DNA of 64,000 nucleotides from Iris pallida (lineage: Eukaryota > Streptophyta > Magnoliopsida > Asparagales > Iridaceae). A program made the position numbers and the translations under genes. The notes under the pieces are model-generated. The model did no database searches, was not told the DNA's origin, and saw only the letters and a list, made by a program, of their open reading frames with translations. The DNA lies in NCBI GenBank assembly GCA_029216955.1, contig JANAVB010006998.1, forward strand, positions 310,001 to 374,000, in the 5' to 3' direction. Below are positions 34,014-46,874 of this stretch, piece after piece; within the stretch, counting starts at the first letter, position 1; every line of letters starts with the position of its first letter.

Positions 34014-37000
34014 ATGCTTAACATCCTCACTTGGAATGTTAGGGGCCTCGTGAACAAACCCACCCTGAGAAGACTAATCAGTCTCAAGAAAATTCATAAA
34101 ATCGATATCCTCATGATCATCGAACCTAAAATCCTCCCTAACAAACTCAAGTCCATCCAGCTGCAACTTGGCTTCTCCTCGGCCATCGTCGGATGTCACG
34201 ACATCTGGATCATTTTTGGGGTCGACGTTAAGATCGACATCATCCACGACTCGAGACAGGCCCACTCGTGTTGGGTGGAACATCCTATACTTCATTCTCG
34301 CTTCCTCTTGTTCGTAGTTCATGGCAGTTGCGACAACCCTGATCGGAGAAAGATGTGGGAGATCCTAATGCACATCCACCAAAACTACAGCAATCTTTCC
34401 TGGCTGTACATTGGCGATTTTAATGCTATTACCTGCAGAGAAGAGAAGTCAGGAGGTCGTCCCCTACCCCGGCAGCCACTCATGACTTCACCAGCTTTAT
34501 ATTTTGTGCTCAACTATCTACCCTTCAATATACCGACAACGCCTACACTTGGTGAAATATACAAGAAGGCGCCCGTAGAAAATGCTCCCGGCTTGACCGT
34601 GTCCTCATTAACCAAAAGTGGCTAGATTTGGAGATCATCTCCAATCTATCTCACCTCAACACTATTGATTCAGACCACTCCCCTCTCTTCCTAGAGATTA
34701 GCAGCAAATCGACCAAGATCGAAAAAAGCTTTCGCTTCCTCAACTTTTGGATCCACCACCCACAGTTCTAGAATATTGTTGCCACTGCCTAGTATGGTGC
34801 GGACACCCCTCATCCCCTTGCCCGCGTAGCAAACAAACTCAAAAACACCAAACAAGCCATCACTGTTTGGAGTAAGGAAGCGTTCGGGGATATTTTCTAG
34901 GCAGTTCACACTGCTGAGGATGACGTTACTGGCACAAAGGCTCTCTTCGCCAGCGATAGATCTCCGGCAGCTCGTGCCTCCCTGAACCTCACCAGAGTGC
35001 TTTTGAATTTTTTTATTAAATTCGAGACAAAATTTTGGAAACAGAAAGCTAGACTGAAATAGGAGAGCGATGGAGAAAGAAATACTAGCTATTTCCACTC
35101 CTGTATCAAGGGGCACAGACAGAAGATCAACCTCGACCAGATTACTAATGAGAATGGAGACATTGTCAAAGATCAAAGGGGTATCCAACTGGTGGTCGCA
35201 GATTTCTTTTCTCAGTTGTTCACCAACATTGGTATCACCAGAGATGAAGATTTTCTAACAGCGATCCCCCGCCTGATAGAAGACAGAGACAATAGCCAGA
35301 TGGAGATTATCCATTCTGTATAGGAAGTCAGAGACGCTGTGTGGGCCATTGACGAACACATCGCCCCAGGCCCTGATTGGTTTTCCAGAGTGTTCTTCTG
35401 ATTGTGCTGGGACATCATCAAGATAGATATCCACGAGGCAGTCATTGCATTTTCTCAAGGAGCCAGATACCCTAGATCGATTTCCTGCGCTAACCGGATT
35501 CTTATCCCGAAATAGGACAATTTGGAGACCTTCAAAGACTTTCGCCCTATAAGTTTGTGTAACTTCTCAAACAAAATTATTTTCAAGATTATTGCCAACC
35601 ACATGACCGAGATCCCCCCTGAATTATTTTTGAAGAGCACAGTGGTTTTGTTCGCGGTGGGAACATCTTAGACAGCATTCTGATGGCCCAGGAAATGATC
35701 ACATGCATGAAATTTTTAGCTAGAGGTGGGAATATTGCCATCAAGCTGGACATTGAAAAGGCATACGATAGGCTGGACTGGCAATTAATGATTTAGGATT
35801 TTACGGCCTTTGGGTTTTCGAAAACTTGGACCAACATCGTATGGAGATCTATCAGCAATTCTTGGTTCTCTACGGTCATTAACGGTCAAGCTGACGGATT
35901 CTTCAAATCGAGCCGTGGTGTCAGGCAAGGCGACCCGTTATCCTCTACCATATTCATCATCGCCGCTGAAGCACTGAGCAGAAATTTGAACAAAATGGGG
36001 TGCTTCCCGAATTTCCAGCACTTTCACACCGCTAGCGACTGCCCGATCATCACCCACCTGGCATACGCGGATGATATCCTCATCTTCTCTTCGAGGGATG
36101 ACGGGTTGGTGGAGGTGGTTCACAACACACTATAGAGATACTCCAGATGCTCTGGTCAGCACGTCAATCCCAGCAAAAGTGTCATTTGCGTCCACCAAAA
36201 GACCAACAGAGAATACTCCTCCACCCTTACCAATATCACTTCCTTCTCTGTGGTGTATCCATATTTCTATTACCTGGGATGCCTGTTGGTATTTGGCAGA
36301 TCCAGCACGGGCATCTTTGAAGGGCTGGGGGTAAGATTAGGAATAAACTTGAGGGGTGGCACAATGCCACTTTATCGCCAGGCATGAAGATGATTCTGAT
36401 ACAACACGTGCTTTCCTCTATCCTCATTTACACCCTAGCCGCTTGCTCCTCCCTAAGAAGGTGCTTACATCTATTGAGAGCTTATTCACAAACTTCTTCT
36501 GGGTCATTGTAACGATAATGACAAGCACCATTGGGCGAGTTGGAACTCAATGACCAAACCTACGGACAAGGAAGGTCTTGGATTTACCAGGCAGTCGTAT
36601 GTCATCGATGCTTTCTCGATTAAGCTGTGGTGGAAGCTTCGAGTGAGCCGTAGCCTATGGGCGCAGTACATGAAGGCCAGATATTTCAAGCACAAACACC
36701 CGTCCGATGCAGATTTCAACTGCAGATCCTTCGCATCTTGGAGGTGCATCCTTAAGGGTCGTAACCTTGTTGAACCTCTGATACATCTTATGCTGGGCTC
36801 GGACGAATCATCCTTATTCTTCGAACGTTGGTCCAATAATGCTCTCCTACCAAAGTTACCATGGGTACCTCCTCACAGTATTATTAGAGACATATGGGAT
36901 CCCTCGGGCGTCTAGAATTGGGAGAGGGTTCGAGACTGGAGTGGAGAAGAGGCCGCTGCTTTGCTCTTCGACGCCAGGCTTCAGATCAGGTCGGAGCCCG

Positions 37001-37364
37001 ACATTCTGCAGTGGTGAATTTCAACTAACGGATCTTTCTCGGTTGCATCGGCCAGAAGTGTAGCCAGGGGCATCGGGGTACCTTCCCCCATTATTGGGTC
37101 TTTCTGGCAAGCTTGCATCCCAAAAAATGGTCATTTCTGATATGGAGAGCGTTTCGTAAGAAACTCCCCACCGACGATGCCCTTAATACCTTAGGGTTCA
37201 GTTTAGCATCTTCATCTCATTGGTGCAAGGTGAGAGAATCTTAAACGGTTGACCATATTTTATACTCTGGAGAATCGCCTTCGAGGGTCTAGAACGCTCT
37301 ATCTCTTCATTGCAGACAAGACCAGGATGGTGGGAGCTTCAACGATCTTCTGGCCACCTGGAGT
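34014..37364 (+). pseudogene. LINE-1 ORF2 (endonuclease + reverse transcriptase), broken and interrupted
   Basis: The APE-type endonuclease starts at 34014 with MLNILTWNVRG, then IEPKI and IGDFNAI. The reverse transcriptase covers about 35630-36330, with KLDIEKAYDRLDW, the GVRQGDPLS motif at about 35910 and the catalytic AYADD at about 36062. It is followed by the thumb and connection, and a zf-RVT-like FWQACIPK segment (about 37100). Several frameshifts and stops are present. ORF2 nicks target DNA and copies LINE RNA in plants by target-primed reverse transcription. It is cut at 37364 by TE-E; the last part resumes at 46875. Confidence 0.88.
37360..37364. repeat. Target-site duplication GGAGT (left) of TE-E
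   Basis: Identical to 46870-46874. Removing TE-E and one copy restores LINE-1 colinear with the same place in LINE-2 (about 47545-47560). Confidence 0.95.
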
Positions 37365-38063
37365 TGTAAAACCCCTAAATTTTCTACTATGATTTTTTAT
37401 ATTAAATTTAGTACTGATTTAAAATTTTTTATTGTATTGTACGTCACGTAGTCGTATTGTACGTCGCGCACGAAATTTTATTTTCTTGCTCGTCGAGTAC
37501 GAATATGTGCGAGCGTACATATTTTAGAAAAACATTTTTTCTATTTTATTATACACTTTCAAAATATTATATAATTATTATTCTTGCTATAAAAAAACCT
37601 TTTGTTTTTAGCAGTTATTAATCATAAATAATATTTTATTGTATACTAGGAAAAGCATAATCTTGTATGCATTATTCGTGCATACATATATTTGGTAATT
37701 ATTTATTAGTCTATTTTAAATAAAAATATAAATTTTCGAGATTTATTAATATTAATATTTTATTATTCAAAAAGATATTTAAAAATATTTATTATTTTTG
37801 AAATTATTATTATTGGTATTTTGAAAAATATATTTGGAAGTTATTGTGGCCATTTAAATCTTGATTTGATTTTTGGATTTATTTAAATAGTTAAATATTC
37901 GAAATTTGATTTATCCCATTTTGATTTTGAGCTAAAAATTTAATTAGATTTAAATTGGATTTGTATTTGGAATTGGATTTAAATTGATTTAAATTAAATT
38001 ATGAATTATCTATTTTGGGTTTTAAATATTCCTAGTTCTTATCCAATTGGGAATTCCTACATC

Positions 38064-38073
38064 CTATAAATAG
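38064..38073 (+). promoter_or_regulatory. TATA box of TE-E 5' LTR
   Basis: CTATAAATAG, repeated at 43373-43382 in the 3' LTR. Transcription would start about 30 bp downstream, near 38100. Confidence 0.7.
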
Positions 38074-38199
38074 GCAGGTACTCCTCCAATTCATTATTCC
38101 TCCACAAAAATTCCATCTACAAAACGTGTGTGCATTGTGTCCGTGTCCATCCTTTTTCCTTCCACAATTTTCTTGGATACATCTACAAATTCTTTTTCG

Positions 38200-39130
38200 T
38201 GTCCGACAACCCCGGACACCGACTCGTCTCGTGTCTCGCAGGACACAATACAGACTCTTAAAAACAGTTCTAATCCTAACCCAGTTCAGGTCCGCACACC
38301 CCGACTCATCCAAACCACCGTTCCACCAAACTCCAGCATCCATCCCGCCGACCAACCCCTGGCCACGACGACCACCCCAGCCACCCGTCGAAACCAGCCA
38401 CCCCACCAAGATCCGGCCACAGCCCCATCACCACCATCGCCTCCGCTCACTAGAGCCAGCACTACCAACAGCTAGAGCCGGAAACCCCGTTCTGCCTCCA
38501 CCTGAGACCTAACCTCGTAGTCACCACCGACCACCACCATTGAACACCCCAAAGAAATTCAACCCATCGCCGGACCACCCCCGTCGTGGCCGGCAGTCCC
38601 AAACCCAAACGCCCAAAATTAACCCTAACCCTAAACTCACCTGGCCGCGCCCAGCCGCTGTTTTCGTCGCGTGCCTCCCCGCGTCGGTGAGCGCTCCCCG
38701 ACCGGTACCCCAAAACCAGTATGTCTGCCCGTCCCTTCCTCCGCCGTGTGCGGCCAACTCCCCGCCGGAGCCGACCAACCCCAGCCCGCTCGTTTCCTCT
38801 CCGCCTCACACAGCCTCCCTTCCGCCCGTCGCCGTCGACCGTGGCCGGAACCCCCAAACTTCCTCCGCTCTTCCCGCTCATCCGCCCCTTTCCGTGCCCT
38901 AACCACCGCGCCGGAGTACGCCGTACTCCACCCGCGTCCGCTCCACCGCCGGACCCCGACTCCTCCGCGCGCCGGCAGCGACAGCCTCCCCCAGCCTTTC
39001 CCTCACTCCCCGCCACCTCCGGCGAAGCTCGCCGTCCCCTCGACCGACCGCCGCCGCTCGTCTCCGCTCTCTCCGTTCCCAACTCTCTTCTCTCTCTCCC
39101 TTGCTCTTTTCTCTCTCCTCCACTCTTAAA
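38200..39130 (+). other. GC-rich, Pro/Ser/Arg-rich island in TE-E 5' LTR (not a gene)
   Basis: Long overlapping ORFs occur on both strands (for example 38671-39129 plus and 38462-39082 minus) because the sequence is C-rich and low in stops. None has a domain. The two LTR copies (this one and 43510-44440) differ by frame-changing indels, for example around 38660/43965. It includes a telomere-like AACCCTAACCCTAAAC at about 38618. It is a CpG-rich transcribed leader of the LTR. Confidence 0.65.
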
Positions 39131-39199
39131 AAAAGTTGGTTCTCTCGAGGAAAACCAATAGAGTGGTTTTTTTATATTTTATTTTATTTTATTATTTTA

Positions 39200-39380
39200 T
39201 ATTACTTTTTGTTAATTATTGTTATTATTATTATTATCATTATTATTAATATTCTCCTTATTATTATTATTATTATTATTAAACTTACAAATTATTTTAT
39301 TATTAATAATATTATTATTAGCATGATTGTTATTATTATTATAATAATTATCAGTATTATTATTATTATTATTTTGATGG
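39200..39380. repeat. (TTA)n / (ATT)n low-complexity tract, TE-E 5' LTR
   Basis: Trinucleotide runs give long Ile or Asn ORFs, which are artefacts. The matching tract in the 3' LTR (44515-44697) is longer. Confidence 0.95.
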
Positions 39381-40509
39381 GTTAAGGGAAGCCCAGATCT
39401 GTGAAATTTTGATTTGGCCCTTTGGTTTTCTTTTCTTTCCATTGTACTTTATTTTAGTAGTAGGTACTAATTAGGATTTATATATATACAATATTCTTGA
39501 GTTATATTAATATTATTATTATTATTATTACTTCTCTATTATTATCAGTATTACTATTATCAATATTTTATTGTTGTTGTTTTTGTAAAAATAAAAACTA
39601 TTTATTTACTGTTATTATTATTTTAGAAACACATTATTTCCTAAACCGTTTTCAAAGATAATTTTCACCAAAAAAAATTACACTACAACCAATTAGGCTT
39701 TTGTCTTAAACTAGTTTTCTAGATTTGTAAATATATATCAGTAACTTTTTAGCCTAAATCAAATTTTTCTTTATTTATATTATTTTTTACTAATAAAAAT
39801 AGAGCTCCTATCTAAATATCCAATTTTGACAACTTAGAGTTTTGTCGAAAAAGATTTTTACTTTAAGTATTTTTCTTAGACTCAAACTAGTTTTCGATTA
39901 TTATAAATAGTTTTTCTAAAAATTGTATATATATATTATCTCCTTCGATTTTTCTCCTGTCCGTAACCAGTCCTATTATTCCTATTCCTTCGCCTATTTC
40001 GAGACTACCTTATGCCACCCTAACTAATTTGACCCTTCTGGACCCAATGGAACCGTCCATGTCACCACCCGAGGTCACCTTGTATAGTTGTTGCACCGAA
40101 GTCGCAGTTTGTACCACCGTGATATTCGCAGCACACCAGGCGCTCTACCAGACAAGACACCTTGCCATTTGCTGTTTATTTAGTTTAGCTCATATTTCAT
40201 GCACTATTTATTTTCTTTATACAAAATAAACTGTGATACATGGCATAACCTGTTAGAACTTACTGTTCATTTATATTTCCTGCTATGTATTATTTTTCTC
40301 ACATTAAACCTAGATTTAAGGGACCACCTTGTGTGTTGCATTCATTAGCCTTGACACGTTGTAACACGAAGTTGTGTGCCGTATGTAGGACAGAAAAGAG
40401 AGTGATTGGCTGGCCACCAGTACGTACAAGACGTACGATAGGAATAACCGCTAATAGAGGTTGCATGCTTAGTTTGACTTAGCGGTTATAGAGGTTAATG
40501 TTGTGGATA

Positions 40510-40740
40510 CAACAGAGTAGGCATTGGGCGGGGAGGACAATTCCTTAGCGTATGGGCTTCGATGCACTTTCCCTTTTGCAACCCGTGAGCTCCACCGGAG
40601 ATGCGGGTCAGCTTACCCAAGACTACTGACGGCCACTGGCGATTCTGCGGAACGTCATGCTCTTATTGATTGGGCCTCTAGTGCCCCAAGGGGGGACTAT
40701 GCCGATCCTATTCAGCCATGGCCCATGCGTAGGAAGGATT
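40510..40740 (+). other. Conserved U5 block of TE-E (5' copy)
   Basis: Similar in order and content to TE-D 25900-26160 and 31650-31860: GGCATTGGG, GTATGGGCTTC, ACCCG, GAGATGCGGGT, GGGGACTATGCCG and CATGCG. A short frame (40524-40748) is open in both TE-E copies but interrupted in one TE-D copy, which argues for an RNA or DNA element, not a protein. Confidence 0.6.
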
Positions 40741-41533
40741 GTTCTTAACTACATATCACTTAGAATGGTAGGCTACCTTTATCCGTTAGGTACGAGTACT
40801 TTTGGTTTGGGTACTTGTATTTGACCGTGGCTTGGAACAATAACTTGTCGTGGATTAGTTCGTCTCATCTTGTCCTTGTTTGGTTGTAGGTGTGACTTAC
40901 TACTTCGATGAGAAGGTATTGAACCTTGTTGTGGGTCCGGATACCATATTGGATTCATGACATGGAAAGATACGTCACCGTGAATTAGTTTACCATCTCC
41001 TGTCCTTGTTTGGTTGGGAGGATGGTACGCTCGTTCAATAGGTGTGTATTGGACCATGTTATAAATTCAATTGACTTATTTATTTGAGCAATATTTATTC
41101 AGTTTATATGGCATAATATTATGTGTCTTGTTACGTCCCTCTGAGGACCTGGTTATCTCGCCAGGTGTGTGCTATTGTCTTTCACAGGTGTTCTAGCTCT
41201 AGTCGTGATTCGCTCTATTTCTTCGAGGATGATTGTATTTTGGATCGTCTTCGCTTCGTTCGCCAAATTCATTCTTTGTATATCATGTATTTTTTCATAG
41301 TTGGTAGTGGATTTGTCTCCGCCCAACTACATGTACCAAATGACAATTTTATAGTTGATTATATGATATCTTCTATTCTTTTATTTCGTGTGGATGAGAT
41401 TAGTTATGGTTCTACTGCATTTTACAGCTTATGTACTCATACGATGATTCTATATATTAGAGTGTACTTCGTATGAATACAGCTGGCATGTCTACGTACC
41501 TAGTCCTACGTATTTTGGGACTGGGGCGTTATA

Positions 41534-42676
41534 TGTTTTTGTGGTGGCCCATGCAGGTCAAGATAAATTATTTGGTTACTTTACCCTACCAAATAAGCCT
41601 GCGAATAGGATTAGAAGTCTAGGATCTCATCCACATACTTGACCTTTTCCTCGACTCCATATTCGACCGACTCATCGATCGCATCTTGCTTGATTCCTTC
41701 CATCCCTATTCTTATCTTCCCTTCGTGCTTGCTAGAGATTGACCCTACTAGTTAGATGTCCCAAACACCCTTAGCTTAATTCTTTAAGTTGGGTAGAATA
41801 CCCCACCCACCCTTGACCATTAAGGGAATACAAATGGTATTAGCTATACCATAGAGACTAGAGGAAGTTAACCCATTTGGTCAACCAAGCCTTGGTCAAT
41901 AAAACCGTAGAATGATGGTATAGGAATAAATAAGACTTAGATCCTTATGACACTTAGACTATTCATATTAGTTCTTATTTCATCTACCCTCGTGCCTATG
42001 TTTTACTATCTAAACAAATGATGCTAATACAGCCTAGTATTTGCAAGCTAATCCTTATCGAGCTTGATCAAGACATATGCTATAGAGGGGCCACTCACTA
42101 GCCTATTGTCTAAATCAGAACCGGTGCATAATGGTCTGATCAACCAAGTGCACTTTGGTTCGCTTTTGTCGATTGTTCTACGTGGATGGGACATAATTAA
42201 ACTTGTCCTTTAGAGTCCCACCTACGACTGCCTTGGCAACTCCTTTTGAAAATTTTTCGGTCGTCCTTGAATCACGTATTCGTATTCGATAACGCCTCCT
42301 TCGAACTCTATATTGCTTCGCCCTCACCTATTTTGGGAGGACGAAAGTATCATACTAGAACTTCCTTCAGCATTCCTATCGATTTTGACCATTATCACTC
42401 GTTGTTGTTATATCTTCATCCTAAACTACTTGTCCTTTTTTTCGGCCCTATCATGACCTTCTAAACGCTTAATTTAGGCATGCGCCAAATTCGTTCTCTA
42501 GATCGTGACCCTCATTCATTACCCGTGACCATACCGTATTATTTTTCTATGATCTAGATCGTGATTCTTACGGCATGATTCGTTATCGATTGTTTTCCAT
42601 CGAAACCCCCTTGTGTCTTCTCACCCCTCTACGAATTCTTAATTTCGAGGGCGAAATTCTTTTAAGTTGGGTAGGA
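41534..42676 (+). mobile_element. TE-E internal region, non-coding (1143 bp)
   Basis: Holds the leader motif at 41541-41559, no gag or pol, similarity to the TE-D interior (42020-42240 with 28090-28330), and a 3' TTTCGAGGGCGAAATTC block with polypurine AAGTTGGGTAGGA ending at 42676. Confidence 0.9.
41541..41559 (+). promoter_or_regulatory. Conserved leader / candidate primer-binding motif (TE-E)
   Basis: GTGGTGGCCCATGCAGGTC begins seven bases after the 5' LTR. Confidence 0.65.
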
Positions 42677-45600
42677 TATAAAACCCCTAAATTTTCTACT
42701 ATATTTTTATATTAAATTTAGTACTGATTTAAATTTTTTTATTGTATTGTACGTCGCGTAGTCGTATTGTACGTCGCGCACGAAATTTTATTTTCTTGCT
42801 CGTCGAGTACGAATATGTGCGAGTGTACATATTTTAGAAAAACATTTTTTCTATTTTATTATACACTTTCAAAATATTATATAATTATTATTCTTGCAAT
42901 AAAAGACCTTTTGTTTTTAGCAGTTATTAATCATAAATAATATTTTATTGTATACTAGGAAAAGCATAATCATGTATGCATTATTCGTGCATACATATAT
43001 TTGGTAATTATTTATTAGTCTATTTTAAATAAAAATGTAAATTTTTGAGATTTATTAATATTAATATTTTATTATTCAAAAAGATATTTAAAAATATTTA
43101 TTATTTTTGAAATTATTATTATTGGTATTTTGAAAAATATATTTGGAAGTTATTGTGGCCATTTAAATCTTGATTTGATTTTTGGATTTATTTAAATAGT
43201 TAAATATTCGAAATTTGATTTATTCTATTTTGATTTTGAGCTACAAATTTAATTAGATTTAAATTGGATTTGTATTTGGAATTGGATTTAAATTGATTTA
43301 AATTAAATTATGAATTATCTATTTTGGGTTTTAAATATTCCTAGTTCTTATCCAATTGGGAATTCTCACATCCTATAAATAGGCAGGTACTCCTCCAATT
43401 CATTATTCCTCCACAAAAATTCCATCTACAAAACGTGTGTGCATCGTGTCCGTGTCCATCCTTTTTCCTTCCACTATTTTCTTGGATACATCTACAAATT
43501 CTTTTTCGTGTCCGACAACCCCGGACACAGACTCATCTCGTGTCTCGCAGGACACAATACAGACTCTTAAAAATAGTTCTAATCCTAACCCAGTTCTGCC
43601 CGCACACCCCGACTCATCCAAACCACCGTTCCACCAAACTCCAGCATCCATCTCGCCGACCAACCCCTGGCCGCGACGACCACCCCAGCCACCCGTCGAA
43701 ACCAGCCACCCCACCAAGATCCGGCCACAGCTCCATCACCACCATCGCCCCCGCTCACTAGAGCCAGCACCACCAACAGCTAGAGCCGGAAACCCCGTTC
43801 CGTCCCTACCAGAGACCTAACCCTATAGTCACCACCGACCACCACCATTAAACACCCCAAAGAAATTCAACCAGTCATCGGACCACCCCCGCCGTGGCCG
43901 GCAGTCCCAAACCCAAACGCCCAAAATTAACCCTAACCCTAAACTCACCTGGCCGCGCCCAGCCGCTGTTCCCGTGCCTCCCCGCGTAGGCGAGCGCGCC
44001 CCGACCGGAACCCCAAAACCGCCATATCCGCCCGTCCCTTCCTCCGCCGTGCGCGGCCAACTTCCCGCCGGAGCCGACCGACCCCAGCCCACTCGTTTCC
44101 TCTCCGCCTCGTACAGCCTCCCTTCCGCCCGTCGCCGTCGACCGTGACCGGAACCCCCAAACTTCCTCCGCTCTCTCCGCTCATCCGCCCCTTTCCGCGC
44201 CCTAACCACCGCGCCGGAGTACGCCGCACTCGACCCGCGTCCGCTCCACCGTCGGACGCCGACTCCTCCGCGCGCCGGCAGCGACAGCCTCTCGCAGCCT
44301 TTCCCTCACTCCCCGCCTCCAGCGAAGCTCGTCGTCCCCTCGACCGACCGCCGCCGCTCGTCTCCGCTCTCTCCGTTCCCAACTCTCTTCTCTCTCTCCC
44401 TTGCTCTTTTCTCTCTCCTCCTCTCTCTGAAAAAAGTTGGTTCTCTTGAGGAGAACCAACAGAATAGTTTTTTTTGTTTATATTTTATTTTCTTTTATTA
44501 TTTTATATTACTTTTTGTTAATTATTGTTATTATTATTATTATTATTATTATTAATATTCTCCTTATTATTATTATTATTATTATTAAACTTATAAATTA
44601 TTTTATTATTAATAATATTATTATTAGCATGATTGTTATTATTATTATTATTATTATAATTATCAGTATTATTATTATTATTATTATTATTATTTTGATG
44701 GGTTAAGGGAAGCCCAGATCTGTGAAATTTTGATTTGGCCCTTTGGTTTTCTTTTCTTTCCATTGTACGTTATTTTAGTAGTAGGTACTAATTAGGATTT
44801 ATATATATACAATATTCTTGAGTTATATTAATAATATTATTATTATTATTACTTCTCTATTATTATCAGTATTACTATTATCATTATTTTATTGTTGTTA
44901 TTTTTGTAAAAATAAAAACTATTTATTTACTGTTATTATTATTTTAGAAACACATTATTTCCTAAACCGTTTTCAAAGATAGTTTTCACCAAAAAAATTA
45001 CACTACAACCAATTAGGCTTTTGTCGTAAACTAGTTTTTTAGATTTGTAAATATCTATCAGTAACTTTTTAGCCTAAATCAAAATTTCCTTTATTTTTAA
45101 ATATTTATAAAATATTATTTTTTACTAATAAAAATAGAGCTCCTATCTAAATATCCAATTTTGACAACTTAGAGTTTTGTCGAAAAAGATTTTTACTTTA
45201 AGTATTTCTCTTAGACTCAAACTAGTTTTCGATTATTATAAATAGTTTTTCTAAAAATTGTATATATATTATCTCCTTCGATTTTTCCCCTGTCCGTAAC
45301 CAGTCCTATTATTCCTATTCCTTCGCCCATTTCGAGACTACCTTATGCCACCCTAACTAATTTGACCCTTCTGGACCCAACGGAACCGTCCATGTCACCA
45401 CCCGAGGTCACCTTGTATAGTTGTTGCACCGAAGTCGCAGTTCATGCCACCGTGATATTCGTAGCACACCAGGCGCTCTACCAGGCAAGACACCTTGCCA
45501 TTTGCTGTTTATTTATTTTAGCTCATATTTTATGCATTATTTATTTTTTTTATACAAAATAAACTGTGATACATGGCATAACCTGTTAGAACTTACTGTT

Positions 45601-46869
45601 CATTTATATTTCCTGCTATGTACTATTTTTCTCACATTAAACCAAGATTTAAGGGACCACCTTGTGTGTTGCATTCATTGGCCTTGACACGTTGTAACAC
45701 GAAGTTGTGTGTCGCATGTAGGACACGGAAGAGCATGATTGGCTGGCCACCATTATGTACAAGCCGTACGATAGGAATAACTGCTAATAGAGGTTGCATG
45801 CTTAGTTTGACTTAGCGGTTATAGAGGTTACTGTTGTGGATACAACAGAGTAGGCATTGGGCAGGGAGGACAATTCCTTAGCGTATGGGCTTCGATGCAC
45901 TTTCCCTTTTGTAACCCGTGAGCTCCGCCGGAGACGCGGGTCAGCTTACCCAAGATTACTGACGGCCACTGGCGATTCTGCGAAACGTCATGCTCTTATT
46001 GATTGGGCCTCTAGTGCCCCAAGGGGGGACTATGCCGATCCTATTCAGCCAAGGCCCATGCGTAGGAAGGATTGTTCTTAACTACATATCACTTAGAACG
46101 GTAGGCTACCTTTATCCGTTAGGTATGAGTACTTTTGGTTTGGGTACTTGTATCTGACCGTGGCTTGGAACAATAACTTGTCGCAGATTAGTTCGTTACA
46201 TCTTGTCCTTGTTTGGTTGTAGGTGTGACTTACTACTTCGATGAGAAGGTATTGAACCTTGTTGGGGGTCCGGATTCCATATTGGATTCATGACATGGAA
46301 AGATACGTCACCGTGAATTAGTTTACCATCTTCTGTCCTTGTTTGGTTGGGGGAATGGTACGCTCGTTCAATAGGTATGTATTGGACCATGTTATAAATT
46401 CAATTGACTTATTTATTTGAGCAATATTTATTCAGTTTATATGGCATGATATTATGTGTCTTGTTACGTCCCTCTGAGGTCCTGGTTATTTCGCCAGGTG
46501 TGTGCTATTGTCTTTCGCAGGTGTTCTAGCTCTAGTCGTGATCCGCTCTATTTCTTCGAGGATGATTACATTTTGGATCGTCTTCGCTTCGCTCGCCAAA
46601 TTCATTCTTTGTATATCATGTTTTTTTTTTTCATAGTTGGTAGTGGATTTGTCTCCGCCCAACTACATGTACCAAATGACAATTTCATAGTTGATTATAT
46701 GATATCTTCTATTCTTTTATTTCGTGTGGATGAGATTAGTTATGGTTCTACTGCATTTTACAGCTTATGTACTCATACGATGATTCCATATATTGGAGTG
46801 TACTTCGTATGAATACAGCTGGCATGTCTACGTACCTAGTCCTACGTATTTTGGGACTGGGGCGTTACA
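42677..46869 (+). mobile_element. TE-E 3' LTR (4193 bp)
   Basis: Starts TATAAAACCCC (first G changed to A relative to the 5' LTR) and ends GTTACA, followed at once by GGAGT. The TATA box is at 43373-43382, the GC-rich island at 43510-44440, the (TTA)n tract at 44515-44697 and the U5 block at 45850-46080. It is colinear with the 5' LTR throughout. Confidence 0.93.
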
Positions 46870-46874
46870 GGAGT
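46870..46874. repeat. Target-site duplication GGAGT (right) of TE-E
   Basis: Pairs with 37360-37364. Confidence 0.95.

Larger units (their letters stand above)
37365..41533 (+). mobile_element. TE-E 5' LTR
   Basis: U3 is about 0.7 kb and A/T-rich, with a TATA box CTATAAATAG at 38064-38073. The long transcribed part begins with a GC-rich island (38200-39130), continues through (TTA)n-rich DNA (39160-39600), and ends with the conserved U5 block (40510-40740). The last bases are GTTATA where the 3' copy has GTTACA. Confidence 0.92.
37365..46869 (+). mobile_element. TE-E: complete non-coding LTR retrotransposon (LARD-like), 9505 bp
   Basis: Complete insertion in LINE-1 ORF2: target duplication GGAGT, LTRs of 4169 and 4193 bp, and an interior of only 1143 bp, so LTRs make up about 88% of its length. 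It starts TGTAAAACCCC and ends GGGGCGTTACA. The interior has the leader motif and polypurine tract but no gag or pol, so it would depend on another element's proteins. By eye the LTRs differ at roughly 2-3% of sampled positions, plus microsatellite length changes. Strand follows from the polypurine tract and TATA boxes. Confidence 0.93.

Noticed and set aside
38462..39161. Long overlapping ORFs on both strands (up to 206 residues)
   Set aside because: They result from GC-rich, stop-poor LTR sequence. Frames are not kept between the two LTR copies and no domain is seen.
39101..39442. Ile- and Asn-rich ORFs
   Set aside because: Translations of (TTA)n microsatellites, also at 44437-44763.
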